Assembly (NCBI GenBank): GCA_020152595.1
Contig: JAIGNY010000659.1
Location: 1,281,001 to 1,345,000 of the forward strand
Direction of reading: 5' to 3'
Length of the DNA: 64,000 nucleotides
Origin: Chiridota heheva
Taxonomy: Eukaryota > Echinodermata > Holothuroidea > Apodida > Chiridotidae
Shown piece by piece: positions 11,897 to 25,200 of this stretch (position 1 is its first letter; each line of letters starts with the position of its first letter). A program made the translations under genes and the position numbers. The notes beneath the pieces were generated by a model, which was not told the origin of the DNA, ran no database searches, and worked only from the letters and a program-made list of their open reading frames with translations.

Positions 11897-14800
11897 GATT
11901 GTCTACATCAATTTGTATGGGTTTTTTGTGACCTCCGTCATCCATTTGGCGGTCAATAGAGTCGTGGCACGGGCCAATTGACAATCAGGATTTACACGGA
12001 CATACTTTTTAAGCTTTGGCACTTATATAAGCCAACAATGTACGCATGATTAATGATCGAAACCGTTCTTTTTGGAGGTTACCGTAGATACCGTTTAAAA
12101 CATGCCTTTAGGGAAGATTGGTAAAAGTGTTGATGAAATATTACTCGATCCACAATATGACGAAAAATAATTTTGTCAACTAGTTAGGAAAAATTATTCA
12201 AATACACGTAATCGGGACAAGGTGTTTACTTTGGTCAGAAACGAAGAAATACTGCTTGTATGTTAGTTTTTTTCCTAATAGATTGATTATGCTTTCAACT
12301 GTCTAATGTATTGTCAAACTTCTTAAATTATCTCAATTTTTCATATTTTAACAAATCTTGAGGAGGGCCAGGGTACGAAATACTTTTTCCCAAACAAGAA
12401 TAGCAATGGTACAAATTTCCTCTTGTTGATTGGCTTAAATTCTGGACCCTAACCCTAACCTAACTTAACTCAAATGAGTGCAATTACTATCCTCTTTGGG
12501 AAAAAATTAGCTGCCGGGGTACGTTCTCCGTTACCCCTCCTTCGCTACGTGCGTGGTTATACCAAATTTACTGGTGACTGCCTGACTTCGGTCTTCATCC
12601 ACGAATCATATATGGGCCGTGAATCAACATATCAAGGGGACACTAGCCAAGTAAAATTACAGAGATACGTACGTTATTGAAAAGCATTGTCCCACACTTA
12701 AAGGGAATTTCCCCCCTCCTCCTTCTTTCTCACGCACACTTAATGTTTACGGTCCAAGGATAAGCTTATATTCTAGAAGCGCAGTGGTGATTTTGATGAC
12801 ATCATTGTATTCCCATTATCTAGTGGGGACTTAGACGCAAACAATTATCGACCAAAGCTTGCTAAAGTCGTCCAGTCGTCGATGTTGAATGTAAATATGA
12901 ACGAATTATCGCAGTGCTTCCGTCTTACTCTGCAAACATTTGCAATTTGAGGAACTTTCAAAACGGTGGCCTTAAAAGATATTTAAAGCGATTATCACGA
13001 CCATCAGAACTAGTGGTTAATCGGACATTTCCATCAACATCAACAGAAATCTAAATGTTATGATTGTACATCGATCTTCAACCCCTGACTAAAGCCCACG
13101 GTGGGGTGGGATGAGGGACGTAGCCAGAAATTTGAGGGGGCATGGAGACGAGCCACCTCTGTGAAAAAACCCCGGATCCAATGAGATGATCTAATCATAC
13201 GCCTACGGGACTAATCTCTACCAGTCTATAGGGGGTGGGGGATGAACTCTCTCTCTCTCCTCCTCTCTCTCTCTCTCTCTCACACACTCTCTCGCTTTCT
13301 TTCTCTCTCTCTCTCTCTTTTTTTTTTTCTACCCGTTTCATTAAGGCTCAAAGGGTTTGAAATTATGGGGTAATTTTGTCAGAAAATTTGACAAATTTTT
13401 GGAAAGTTACTGATTCTACGAAAATGTAACCTAATTGTTTTTTGGGAAAATTGGCTGACTTTATCGGAAATTAACTAAATTGTTTAGATAATTGGAAATA
13501 ACCGTGCATGGTACTTATTACGATCATGTACATTCGACTTTCAAAATTTACCTGTAGCTTGACTGACTCACGAAACCAATAATAATCTCTGCGTATTTTC
13601 AGTTGGTCTTTATTCTATTATTCCATATGTTTTCAAGTCAACAAGTTAACTCTTCACCACTTCACAATATTTGACTTGCACAGAAGCGGTGTGTGCTTTG
13701 TAAACGACGCAAGTGGTATCGCATGTGTCCATACTGCGTCGGTGTGTAGACCCTCCTATAACTGTATAACAAGAAGTTTTTAATGTTGTTGACACATCTG
13801 GGGATATTCACGTCAGATGAATTAGATCAAAGTACTGAAAGCACTGGTGATGAGTTCGATTCATAGTTGTCATTTTTGTAATTGACATCATTTGATTTCA
13901 TAGGCCATTTTTGTGTTAACATGAAGATTATAACAATTTTACAATTTAATTTAAAGTATCTGGTCAAAACATTGTCTCAAATTATGACAAGACAATCAGT
14001 ATTTGGTTGGGAATGCCAGACAACACTGGGCTAATAGCTTAATTCCCACTTCACGTTTGTGACTCCCAGACTTCCAGGATGTCATGCCTTGCAGGACATA
14101 ATTTATATCATTCTATTATATAAAATATATCATCCAAACTCTTTACAATTCAAAATACAATTTTTTTACCTCCTATGTTGTTCGTGTACACACTACAAAG
14201 TATATGATTTGTTAGAAATATCAGTCTAGTTTAGTCTATGCATCACGTCACGGCAATTTTCATATCCTTTCGCCTTGCTGGAGGTTTAGCATTGTAAGCC
14301 CCGAAGAAAAAAACAAATCTTCTTCACAACCCGAAAAGTTTCCTTTATCTCACACTTTACACATTTACATGGGTTTTTAAGTTCTTTTAAATAAAACGAA
14401 AAAAAAGAAGGAAATACATCAAGAACTGTAGAAAACTCTTAAAAAAGATACAAATTGAAAGAAGGTATCGTAGACTACTTTGTTGTTGCGAAACACGATC
14501 AAAGTAAGAAGGAGTTAAAATTTTGCAAAGTTTTTCAACTTCCGGCCGGTTCTGACAACTAAAATAAGAGTCTTCGAACAAGTTCGAACCCATCAATAAC
14601 TGGATAGAGTCATAAAAGGTTGGTTCTTGGACTAGCTCTTGATTGGTCTAATAGACACATGAAGGTGCCCCTGTCAAGGGACTTGTGAAACAGCACAGGT
14701 TTATAATATTTGATACTCGTTTTGTTGAAAAATTATCAACTATTCATCTGATATAAATTAAACCTTATATCAAAGATTTTCCGTACCATTGGTGAACGAA

Positions 14801-14900
14801 AGCTGCAGTGTTCGAATAATCTAGAGAATCAAGAAAAATACGCCCTTACCTTCGGCCGTCAGCTCCTGTTCAAATCCAGTTTAATTGGCCTAGACATGAG
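11897..14900. other. Non-genic stretch
   Basis: No exon recognised. At 12449-12466 there are two and a half CCCTAA units followed by degenerate CTAACCTAACTT, too short for a telomeric array. At 13241-13330 there is a CT microsatellite. At 13115-13140 the phrase GGGACGTAGCCAGAA resembles a repeat word also present near 46565. The rest is AT-rich without supported structure. Confidence 0.4.
13241..13330 (+). repeat. (CT)n microsatellite
   Basis: Imperfect CT dinucleotide run with a central CACACACT interruption, ending in a T tract. Confidence 0.9.
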
Positions 14901-14907
14901 TTAGTGA

Positions 14908-15245
14908 GTGCCCCAGAGATAGATAGATAGAGAAAAATAGATAGATAGATAGATAAAGAAAAAATTAAACAAATAAATAAATAAATGAATAAATACATAA
15001 AAATGAATAAAATGGCGGAGAAAAACAAAATGGCCACCAAAATAAGAACAATTACAAAAATAATCTGTACGATTAAAAATGAAAGTATAACATCTAAATA
15101 GAAAAATAAAAAATAATGATCAATCAATCAATTGATCGATCGATCGATCGATCAATCAATCAATCAATTAATCAACCAACCAACCAACGAACGAACGAAC
15201 GAACGAACGAACGAACGAACGAACGAAAGAAATAAAGAAAGAAAT
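14908..15245 (+). repeat. Compound tetranucleotide microsatellite
   Basis: Successive simple arrays: GATA/TAGA (14915-14955), AAAT (14965-15012), then after a short non-repetitive piece AATC/GATC (15120-15172), CAAC (15173-15188) and AACG (15188-15226), ending in AAAG. The same kinds of unit reappear beyond the other end of the Tx1-like LINE at 18707-19030. Confidence 0.9.
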
Positions 15246-15965
15246 ATATAAATTTCTTTTTTACTCCGTTTAGTGACATCTTATAAAACACCAATAACAG
15301 TTCATACATTTGTAAAAGAAACCTCACATAACGAATAATAACAAATATTCGATGAAGCTCTTTGTTTTAACATAAGTGAGGGCAGATAATGATATAATGT
15401 ACAATACAATCAATTGAAAATAATGAAAAAAGCACATATGTGTATTCTGCGACTTCATAGAGTGATAAGTAGATGGAAAAACAAAGAAAATCGATAAAAA
15501 CACAGTTAAGGGAAAAATTAGCAAAAGCTATAGCTAATATAGTAAAAACCATAAATTAAGAAGATTACCAATGAAAGGAAATCACAAAATACGCAGACGT
15601 ACCTTGCCTCTTTCCATTCACAAAAAAATAAACATTAACGGGGGGTAGAGGAATAAGTAACACAATATGACGCAATGAGACGCAATGAATATTAACATGA
15701 ACAGTACAACAACAACAAAAAATAGGTATCAAGGCTTTGTTTATAAAGTTAAACAAAGCAACAAATTTCACAGCGTCAAAGTAGAGAATTGTTGGGTTGA
15801 GATATATAATAGCCTCAACCACATACAAAAGGAGTAAACTGAATATAGAATACATGCAAGTATAAATGCAAAGAATGCTGTAGTTTAGTCTACCTACTCG
15901 TGTTACTTAGAGAAATTATAAAGGGTGCTATTTGGGTTGCCATGACGATTAATATACCCGTCAAC

Positions 15966-18703
15966 TTAAAGATTAAATAACACAATGCGGTGAAAATGAT
16001 TAACTTGAAGTAAAACAGAATTACACCTGCATTTATAAATATAATTTTTAGCATGAGTTGGGAAGTAATTAAAAGGGGCTTTCATATTATTTAGTTGTCC
16101 AAAGAATACAATGATTTTATTAAGAACAACGGGGTTTGAAATAATAAGCTTCACATCATCACTCTAGAAACAAGTAACAAACGAGCAATCCCAAAAGAGA
16201 TGAGATAAAGTCTCATCTGAGGCATTGTACACAAGGGTGAATCTAATAAACCTATCTTATTTAAAAAATAATTGGTACCTAGTATCATGTGAATGAAACG
16301 GAATTGGAAATAATAAAGATTATAATTCTTAACGGCTAAAAAGGATAACAGAAAGATTTTGTTCCAATCAGTAACATAGGGAAACTCGTCATTCCACTTA
16401 TCTAAACAGGATGGTGACTTCTTGCACTGTTTAACGATAGAATAATAGATTGATCTGTTGGAAATGCAACGCCAGTGCACCACAACTGGTTATCAAAGGC
16501 CGTGGACATTGACTTGGTTGTCGATGTTATGTCTGTGCGTACGTACCTGTGTTCTCGTCCGGGTCGTATTAAGCGTTTCGTGATAGCATTTGTACTATCA
16601 TTACCGAATACGCAGGCGACGACCCCGTCATTGTAATTGTGTGTTCAACTCTCTCTCTCTCTCTGGAACAATAAAATAATAAATTTGATTCATTACGGGT
16701 AACATTAACAAAGTTGACAACATGGGGAGATAATTTATGTTTCCAAGAGACAGGTATGCAAGAGATAATACCAAAAAAACGGGTGAAAGGTAAGGATGCA
16801 ACCTTGAACTCTCTTATAAAGTCAATATAACTTTTCGGGGAACCATCAATGCAGAAAAAGTCACGGACCCGAAATGCCTCAGCGTTTAAAAGATTCTTAT
16901 TAAAAAAATGTCTTATTCCCAATTTTTAGAAGTGAGTTGTTTAAAATAATTTGATTATTAAAGTGATCAAGCGACATATTAAAGTTAAAAGAAAACCAAG
17001 CTTCACATACCTGTTTTACAAAACAGTTCTTAGTATTAAAAAAATCATGTAGACTAATATTATATTTAAATAGAAACATATTTCCATAATTACGTAAAGC
17101 TAAATCAAAAAAGATCTCCCAATTATTTGAAATAGGTGAACAATAACGACGAATCCAAGAACACCTTAGAGTAGAAATAAAAGATTCAACACGCAACATA
17201 CGAAGCCCGCCCTCATATTAATTATTAATAAGTGAAGAGCTTTTAACTTTATGTGGTTTACCATTCCAAATAAACTTATACACAATTTTCTTCAGTTCTT
17301 TGATATAGGAATGAGGGGGGTTTGGAAGCACAGTAAAGAAGTAAACTAGTTGGGAAAGAGCAAAAGATTTATTGATAGTTTTTTTTGCCTATGGGTGTGA
17401 GGTCACGAGTTGACCATAAATTAAGAATGTTCTTAAGGCGAGATAATTTGGGCTGATAATTCAGATGGAAAAAATCGTCACTGTGAGTTGTAAACGAAAT
17501 ACCTAAATAATAGGTAGGACCATTGGAAAAATTAAGAATATAATTTTCAAGATGATTTGGGGGTATTTCAGTGTAATAACCAAGGGGGAAAATGTATGAT
17601 TTATCCAAACTAATTACGAGACTGGAAACTTTGCCAAAATCATTTAGACTTGAAATAGCGGCATCAGTGGACGACTTAGAACCGTCCGTAAATAGAACAG
17701 TGTCATCAGCACATTGACATTTGTTTAAGTAGATATCACTTACATGTATACCTCTAATAGAATGGTTACGCTTGATATAGATACAAATAATTTCAGAACA
17801 AATTATAAATAAATAAGGACTAAGTAGACAGTCTTGTCGTACGCCACATGATACCTGAACATAATTAGTACAATGACCATTGTTGATTACACATAAAGTA
17901 GCCTTTGCATAAAGGGTAGAAACCCATTGTATGAAACCCCGTCCAAAATAAAAATAAGAAAGTACCTTGTTAATAAATGAGTGGTCCAAGGAGTCGAACT
18001 CTTTCTCAAAATCGAGAAAGATTAATGAAGCTGGTAAATTATTATGATTACGATAGCTAATAGTATCTAACACTAAACGAATATTTTCCCCGATATACCT
18101 ACCCTTAAGGAAACCAGTCTGCTCTGGACTGATAAATCAATTAAAATACATTTTAAACGGTTGGCCAGGGTCTAAGCTGCTATTTTGTAGTCGGTATTAA
18201 GTAGAGCGATAGGTCTGCAGTTTTTTTTAGGAATAATAGGTTTTTGCCAGGCTTAAGAATTAAGGAAATCACTGCCTGTGATTGTTGTTTGGATAAACAC
18301 ATATTATTATAAGAAAAATTTAGCACGTTAACAACGAATTTCCCAATTTTATTCCAATTGTTTTGGATAAAAGTCAGAAGTTATACCATCGGTACCTGGT
18401 GATTTATCAGACGGCATAGAACATTGGGAATCTTTGCATTCGCTAATTAACCGAATCCTAATTCGAAATACGTTTGTTACTCTTAAGGGAATTGAAAAGA
18501 GTAGAGGGGTCACTAACAGGACGTTTGGAATAAAGAGAACGATACAAAGATTCAATTTTACCAAGAAGTACATGCTTATCAGTAACATGCGAACCAGTAT
18601 CATTTATTAATTTAGTAATACAGTTGGAGGCCTATTTCTACGTTCTAAATTAAGGAAATACCTGGTGTTTTTCTTCCCACCCTCAACCCACCTTGCCCTG
18701 GAA
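15966..18703 (-). pseudogene. Tx1/L1-like RT polyprotein remnant
   Basis: Core RT (17369-18073, 234 residues open): motif A FLDFEKEFDSLD, then FIQWVSTLY, motif B GVRQDCLLSPYLF (usual RQGCPLSP, changed to RQDCLLSP), and the catalytic box CADDT in place of YADDT. Next are IFPLGY and LGISF. The C-terminal part continues at 16900-17199, 16655-16922 and 16151-16468, with KWNDEFPYVTDW, YYFQFRFIHMILGTNYFL and GLLDSPLCTM, the region just before the terminal zinc knuckle of L1-type proteins. It is broken by frame changes and by the SINE. The changed B motif and C box would themselves argue against activity. Confidence 0.82.
16469..16651 (+). mobile_element. tRNA-derived SINE, 5'-truncated copy 2, inside LINE
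   Basis: It matches the body of the SINEs at 11605 and 57469 from ACGCCAGTGCACCACAACTG to the 3' end, where the tail is CTCTCT in place of CGTCGT. The tRNA-like head is absent. It interrupts the Tx1-like reading frame in opposite orientation. Flanking words ATAGAATAATAGATTGATC and ATAAAATAATAAATTTGATTC look like a diverged target duplication. Confidence 0.75.
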
Positions 18704-18706
18704 CGA

Positions 18707-18982
18707 AAAATCAATCAATCGATCGATCAATCAATCGAATCAATCAATCAATCATCAATCTATTAGTTAATCAATCGGTCGATCAATCGATCGATCGTTT
18801 ATTTAATCAAACAATCAACCAACCAAGCAACCAACCAAGCAACCAACCAACCAATCAACCAATCAATCAAACAATCAACCAACCAAGCAACCAACCAACC
18901 AATCAAACAATCAACCAAACAATATATAAAAATGAAAAATAAAAAAATGAAGAAATGAATGAATAATGAATAACTGAATGAA

Positions 18983-19015
<33 letters not shown>

Positions 19016-19030
19016 AGATAAATAAATAAA
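18707..19030 (+). repeat. Compound simple repeats (CAAT/GATC, CCAA, AAAT)
   Basis: Arrays of CAAT and GATC (18707-18800), AACC/AAGC/AATC (18815-18915) and AAAT (18975-19035). They abut the 5' end of the Tx1-like LINE on one side and lie about 170 bp from the 55-bp satellite on the other. Confidence 0.9.
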
Positions 19031-19202
19031 TAAATGAATAATTAATGAATGTACAAGAAAGTTCTTTTCGCCAATGCATGAAAAGTAGCTGAGTCGCGTG
19101 TATGTAATTATCATCACGTTAACTGAAACATTCATAAAAGCAGCAAATGTCTTGATTTGTTGCAAGGGATAAGATCAAGGTTAAAAGTGCAAACTAGTCA
19201 TT

Positions 19203-22200
19203 GGGAGTAGATAAAGAACTTTTCGCTTGGTGCAGGATGTCATAGCTCCTCCAGCTCGGGAGTAGATAAAGAAGTTTTCGCTTAGCGAAGGATGTCATAG
19301 CTCGTCCATCTCTCAGGCTGGAGTAGATAAAGAACTCTTCGCGTAGTGCAGGATGTCATAGCTCCTCCAGCTCGGGAGTAGATAAAGAACTCTTCGCTTG
19401 GTGCAGGATGTCATAGCTCCTCCAGCTCGGGAGTAGATAAAGAACTCTTCGCTTAGCAAAGGATGTCATAGCTCCTCCAGCTCGGGAGTAGATAAAGAAC
19501 TCTTCGCTTGGTGCAGGATGTCATAGCTCCTCCAGCTCTGGAGTAGATAAAGAACTCTTCGCTTAGCAAAAGATGTCATAGCTCGTCCAGCTGCGGAGTA
19601 GATAAAGAACTCTTCGCTTGGTGCAGGATGTCATAGCTCGTCCAGCTCGGGAGTAGATAAAGAACTCTTCGCTTGGTGCAGGATGTCATAGCTCCTCCAG
19701 CTCGGGAGTAGATAAAGAACTCTTCGCTTGGTGCAGGATGTCATAGCTCCTCCAGCTCGGAAGTAGATAAAGAACTCTTCGCTTAGTAAAGGATGTCATA
19801 GCTCGTCCAGCTCGGAAGTAGATAAAGAACTCTCAGCTTGGTGCAGGATGTCATAGCTCCTCCAGCTCGGGAGTAGATAAAGAACTCTTCGCTTGGTGCA
19901 GGATGTCATAGCTCCTTTAGCTCGGGAGTAGATAAAGAACTCTTCGCTTGGTGCAGGATGTCATAGCTCCTCCAGCTCGGGAGTAGATAAAGAACTCTTC
20001 GCTTGGTGCAGGATGTCATAGCTCCTCCAGCTCGGGAGTAGATAAAGAACTCTTCGCTTAGCAAAGGATGTCATAGCTCCTCCAGCTCGGGAGTAGATAA
20101 AGAACTCTTCACTAGATGGTGCAGGATGCAGGATGTCATAGCTCGTCCAGCTCGGGAGTAGATAAAGAACTCTTTGCTTGGTGCAGGATGTCATAGCTCG
20201 TCCAGCTGCGGAGTAGATAAAGAACTCTTCGCTTGGTGCAGGATGTCATAGCTCGTCCAGCTCGGGAGTAGATAAAGAACTCTTTGCTTGGTGCAGGATG
20301 TCATAGCTCCTCCAGCTCTTGGTGCAGGATGGGAGTAGATAAAGAACTCTTCGCTTGGTGCAGGATGTCATAGCTCCTCCAGCTCGGAAGTAGATAAAGA
20401 ACTCTTAGCTTAGTGCAGGATGTCATAGCTCCTCCAGCTCTGGGAGTAGATAAAGAACTCTTCGCTTGGTGAAGAAAGTTATAGCTCGTCCAGCTGCGGA
20501 GTAGATAAAGAACTCTTCGCTTGGTGCAGGATGTCATCCAGCTCGTCCAGCTCGTCCAGCTGAAGTAGATAAAGAACTCTCAGCGGAAGTAGATAAAGAA
20601 CTCTCAGCTTGTGCAGGATGTCATAGCTCCTCCAGCTCGGAAGTAGATAAAGAACCCTCAGCTTGCTGCAGGATGTCATAGCTCCTCCAGCTCGGGAGTA
20701 GATAAAGAACTCTTCGCTTGGTGCAGGATGTCATAGCTCCTCCAGCTCAGGAGTAGATAAAGAACTCTTCGCTTGGTGCAGGATGTCATAGCTCCTCCAG
20801 CTCCGGAGTAGATAAAGAACTCTTAGCTTAGTGGAGGATGTTATAGCTCCTGGAGCTCGGGAGTAGATAAAGAACTCTTCGCTTGGTGCAGGATGTCATA
20901 GCTCCTCCAGCTCGGGAGTAGATAAAGAACTCTTAGCTTGGTGCAGGATGTCATAGCTCCTCCAGCTCGGGAGTAGATAAAGAACTCTTCGCTTGGTGAA
21001 GAAAGTTATAGCTCGTCCAGCTCGGGAGTAGATAAAGATCTCTTCGCTTGGTGCAGGATGTCATAGCTCCTCCAGCTCGGGAGTAGATAAAGAACTCTTC
21101 GCTTGGTGCAGGATGTCATAGCTCCTCCAGCTCGGAAGTAGATAAAGAACTCTTAGCTTAGTGCAGGATGTCATAGCTCCTCCAGCTCGGGAGTAGATAA
21201 AGAACTCTTCGCTTGGTGAAGAAAGTTATAGCTCGTCCAGCTGCGGAGTAGATAAAGAACTCTTCGCTTGGTGCAGGATGTCATAGCTCGTCCAGCTCGG
21301 AAGTAGATAAAGAACTCTCAGCTTGGTGCAGGATGTCATAGCTCCTCCAGCTCGGAAGTAGATAAAGAACCCTCAGCTTGCTGCAGGATGTCATAGCTCC
21401 TCCAGCTCGGGAGTAGATAAAGAACTCTTCGCTTGGTGCAGGATGTCATAGCTCCTCCAGCTCGGAAGTAGATAAAGAACTCTTAGCTTAGTGCAGGATG
21501 TCATAGCTCCTCCAGCTCGGGAGTAGATAAAGAACTCTTCGCTTGGTGAAGAAAGTTATAGCTCGTCCAGCTGCGGAGTAGATAAAGAACTCTTCGCTTG
21601 GTGCAGGATGTCATAGCTCGTCCAGCTCGGAAGTAGATAAAGAACTCTCAGCTTGGTGCAGGATGTCATAGCTCCTCCAGCTCGGAAGTAGATAAAGAAC
21701 CCTCAGCTTGCTGCAGGATGTCATAGCTCCTCCAGCTCGGGAGTAGATAAAGAACTCTTCGCTTGGTGCAGGATGTCATAGCTCCTCCAGCTCAGGAGTA
21801 GATAAAGAACTCTTAGCTTGGTGCAGGATGTTATAGCTCCTCCAGCTCCGGAGTAGATAAAGAACTCTTAGCTTAGTGGAGGATGTTATAGCTCCTGGAG
21901 CTCGGGAGTAGATAAAGAACTCTTCGCTTGGTGCAGGATGTCATAGCTCCTCCAGCTCGGGAGTAGATAAAGAACTCTTAGCTTGGTGCAGGATGTCATA
22001 GCTCCTCCAGCTCGGGAGTAGATAAAGAACTCTTCGCTTGGTGAAGAAAGTTATAGCTCGTCCAGCTCGGGAGTAGATAAAGATCTCTTCGCTTGGTGCA
22101 GGATGTCATAGCTCGTCCAGCTCGGGAGTAGATAAAGAACTCTTCGCTTGGTGCAGGATGTCATAGCTCGTCCAGCTCGGGAGTAGATAAAGAACTCTTA

Positions 22201-25200
22201 GCTTGGTGCAGGATGTCATAGCTCCTCCAGCTCGGGAGTAGATAAAGAACTCTTCGCTTGGTGAAGAAAGTTATAGCTCGTCCAGCTCGGGAGTAGATAA
22301 AGATCTCTTCGCTTGGTGCAGGATGTCATAGCTCCTCCAGCTCGGGAGTAGATAAAGAACTCTTCGCTTGGTGAAGAAAGTTATAGCTCGTCCAGCTCGG
22401 GAGTAGATAAAGAACTCTTCGCTTGGTGCAGGATGTCATAGCTCGTCCAGCTCGGGAGTAGATAAAGAACTCTTCGCTTGGTGCAGGATGTCATAGCTCG
22501 TCCAGCTCGGGAGTAGATAAAGAACTCTTAGCTTGGTGCAGGATGTTATAGCTCCTCCAGCTCGGGAGTAGATAAAGAACTCTTAGCTTAGTGGAGGATG
22601 TTATAGCTCCTCCAGCTCGGGAGTAGATAAAGAACTTTTCACTTGGTGCAGGATGTCATAGCTCGTCCAGCTCGGGAGTAGATAAAGAACTCTTCGCTTA
22701 GTAAAGGATGTCATAGCTCGTCCAGCTCGGGAGTAGATAAAGAACTCTTCGCTTAGTAAAGGATGTCATAGCTCGTCCAGCTCGGGAGTAGATAAAGAAC
22801 TTTTCACTTGGTGCAGGATGTCATAGCTCCTCCAGCTCGGGAGTAGATAAAGAACTCTTCGCTTGGTGAAGAAAGTTATAGCTCGTCCAGCTCGGGAGTA
22901 GATAAAGATCTCTTCGCTTGGTGCAGGATGTCATAGCTCGTCCAGCTCGGAAGTAGATAAAGAACTCTCAACTTGGTGCAGGATGTCATAGCTCCTCCAG
23001 CTCGGGAGTAGATAAAGAACTCTTCGCTTGGTGCAGGATGTCATAGCTCCTTTAGCTCGGGAGTAGATAAAGAACTCTTCGCTTGGTGCAGAATGTCATA
23101 GCTCCTCCAGCTCGGGAGTAGATAAAGAACTCTTCGCTTGGTGCAGGATGTCATAGCTCCTCCAGCTCGGGAGTAGATAAAGAACTCTTCGCTTAGCAAA
23201 GGATGTCATAGCTCCTCCAGCTCGGGAGTAGATAAAGAACTCTTCGCTTGGTGCAGGATGTCATAGCTCCTCCAGCTCTGGAGTAGATAAAGAACTCTTC
23301 GCTTAGCAAAGGATGTCATAGCTCGTCCAGCTGCGGAGTAGATAAAGAACTCTTAGCTTAGTGCAGGATGTCATAGCTCCTCCAGCTCGGGAGTAGATAA
23401 AGAACTCTTCGCTTGGTGAAGAAAGTTATAGCTTGTCCAGCTGCGGAGTAGATAAAGAACTCTTCGCTTGGTGCAGGATGTCATAGCTCGTCCAGCTCGG
23501 AAGTAGATAAAGAACTCTCAGCTTGGTGCAGGATGTCATAGCTCCTCCAGCTCGGAAGTAGATAAAGAACTCTCAGCTTGGTGCAGGATGTCATAGCTCC
23601 TCCAGCTCGGGAGTAGATAAAGAACTCTTCGCTTGGTGCAGGATGTCATAGCTCCTCCAGCTCAGGAGTAGATAAAGAACTCTTAGCTTGGTGCAGGATG
23701 TTATAGCTCCTCCAGCTCCGGAGTAGATAAAGAACTCTTAGCTTAGTGGAGGATGTTATAGCTCCTGGAGCTCGGGAGTAGATAAAGAACTCTTCGCTTG
23801 GTGCAGGATGTCATAGCTCCTCCAGCTCGGGAGTAGATAAAGAACTCTTAGCTTGGTGCAGGATGTCATAGCTTCTCCAGCTCGGGAGTAGATAAAGAAC
23901 TCTTCGCTTGGTGAAGAAAGTTATAGCTCGTCCAGCTCTGGAGTAGATAAAGATCTCTTCGCTTGGTGCAGGATGTCATAGCTCGTCCAGCTCGGGAGTA
24001 GATAAAGAACTCTTCGCTTGGTGCAGGATGTCATAGCTCGTCCAGCTCGGGAGTAGATAAAGAACTCTTAGCTTGGTGCAGGATGTCATAGCTCCTCCAG
24101 CTCGGGAGTAGATAAAGAACTCTTCGCTTGGTGAAGAAAGTTATAGCTCGTCCAGCTCGGGAGTAGATAAAGATCTCTTCGCTTGGTGCAGGATGTCATA
24201 GCTCCTCCAGCTCGGGAGTAGATAAAGAACTCTTCGCTTGGTGAAGAAAGTTATAGCTCGTCCAGCTCGGGAGTAGATAAAGAACTCTTCGCTTGGTGCA
24301 GGATGTCATAGCTCGTCCAGCTCGGGAGTAGATAAAGAACTCTTCGCTTGGTGCAGGATGTCATAGCTCCTCCAGCTCGGAAGTAGATAAAGAACTCTTC
24401 GCTTGGTGCAGGATGTCATAGCTCGTCCAGCTCGGGAGTAGATAAAGAACTCTTCGCTTGGTGCAGGATGTCATAGCTCGTCCAGCTCGGGAGTAGATAA
24501 AGAACTCTTCGCTTGGTGCAGGATGTCATAGCTCGTCCAGCTCGGGAGTAGATAAAGAACTCTCAGCTTGGTGCAGGATGTCATAGCTCCTCCAGCTCGG
24601 GAGTAGATAAAGAACTCTTCGCTTGGTGCAGGATGTCATAGCTCCTCCAGCTCTGGAGTAGATAAAGAACTCTTCGCTTAGCAAAGGATGTCATAGCTCC
24701 TCCAGCTCGGGAGTAGATAAAGAACTCTTCGCTTGGTGCAGGATGTCATAGCTCCTCCAGCTCTGGAGTAGATAAAGAACTCTTCGCTTAGCAAAGGATG
24801 TCATAGCTCCTCCAGCTCGGGAGTAGATAAAGAACTCTTCGCTTGGTGCAGGATGTCATAGCTCGTCCAGCTCGGGAGTAGATAAAGAACTCTTCGCTTG
24901 GTGCAGGATGTCGTAGCTCTTCCAGCTCGGGAGTAGATAAAGAACTCTTCGCTTAGCAAAGGATGTCATAGCTCCTGGAGCTCGGGAGTAGATAAAGAAC
25001 TCTTCGCTTGGTGCAGGATGTCATAGCTCCTCCAGCTCGGGAGTAGATAAAGAACTCTTCGCTTAGCAAAGGATGTCATAGCTCCTCCAGCTCGGGAGTA
25101 GATAAAGAACTCTTCGCTTAGCAAAGGATGTCATAGCTCCTGGAGCTCGGGAGTAGATAAAGAACTCTTCGCTTGGTGCAGGATGTCATAGCTCCTCCAG

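Larger units (their letters stand above)
15960..18703 (-). mobile_element. Tx1/L1-like LINE, 5' truncated
   Basis: Minus-strand non-LTR element. Its 5' edge falls at about 18703, directly against a CAAT/GATC array. Just inside are RARWVEGGKKNTRYFLNLER and then DKSPGTDGITSDFY, both typical of L1/Tx1 proteins ahead of RT. RT follows, then a long C-terminal region to a stop near 15966. A SINE fragment interrupts it at 16469-16651. The sequence between 15250 and 15960 may be its 3' untranslated region, but that is inference. There are several frameshifts, so it is inactive. Confidence 0.85.

Noticed and set aside
12449..12473. Interstitial telomere
   Set aside because: Only two to three CCCTAA-like units, too few to distinguish from chance.
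15565..15855. 96-codon minus-strand frame downstream of the Tx1-like LINE
   Set aside because: No domain, AT-rich; more likely LINE 3' untranslated sequence or flank.
19961..20679. Open frames of 66-78 codons within the satellite
   Set aside because: They are by-products of a 55-bp period cycling through frames; each ends at the CTATGA stop within a few units.
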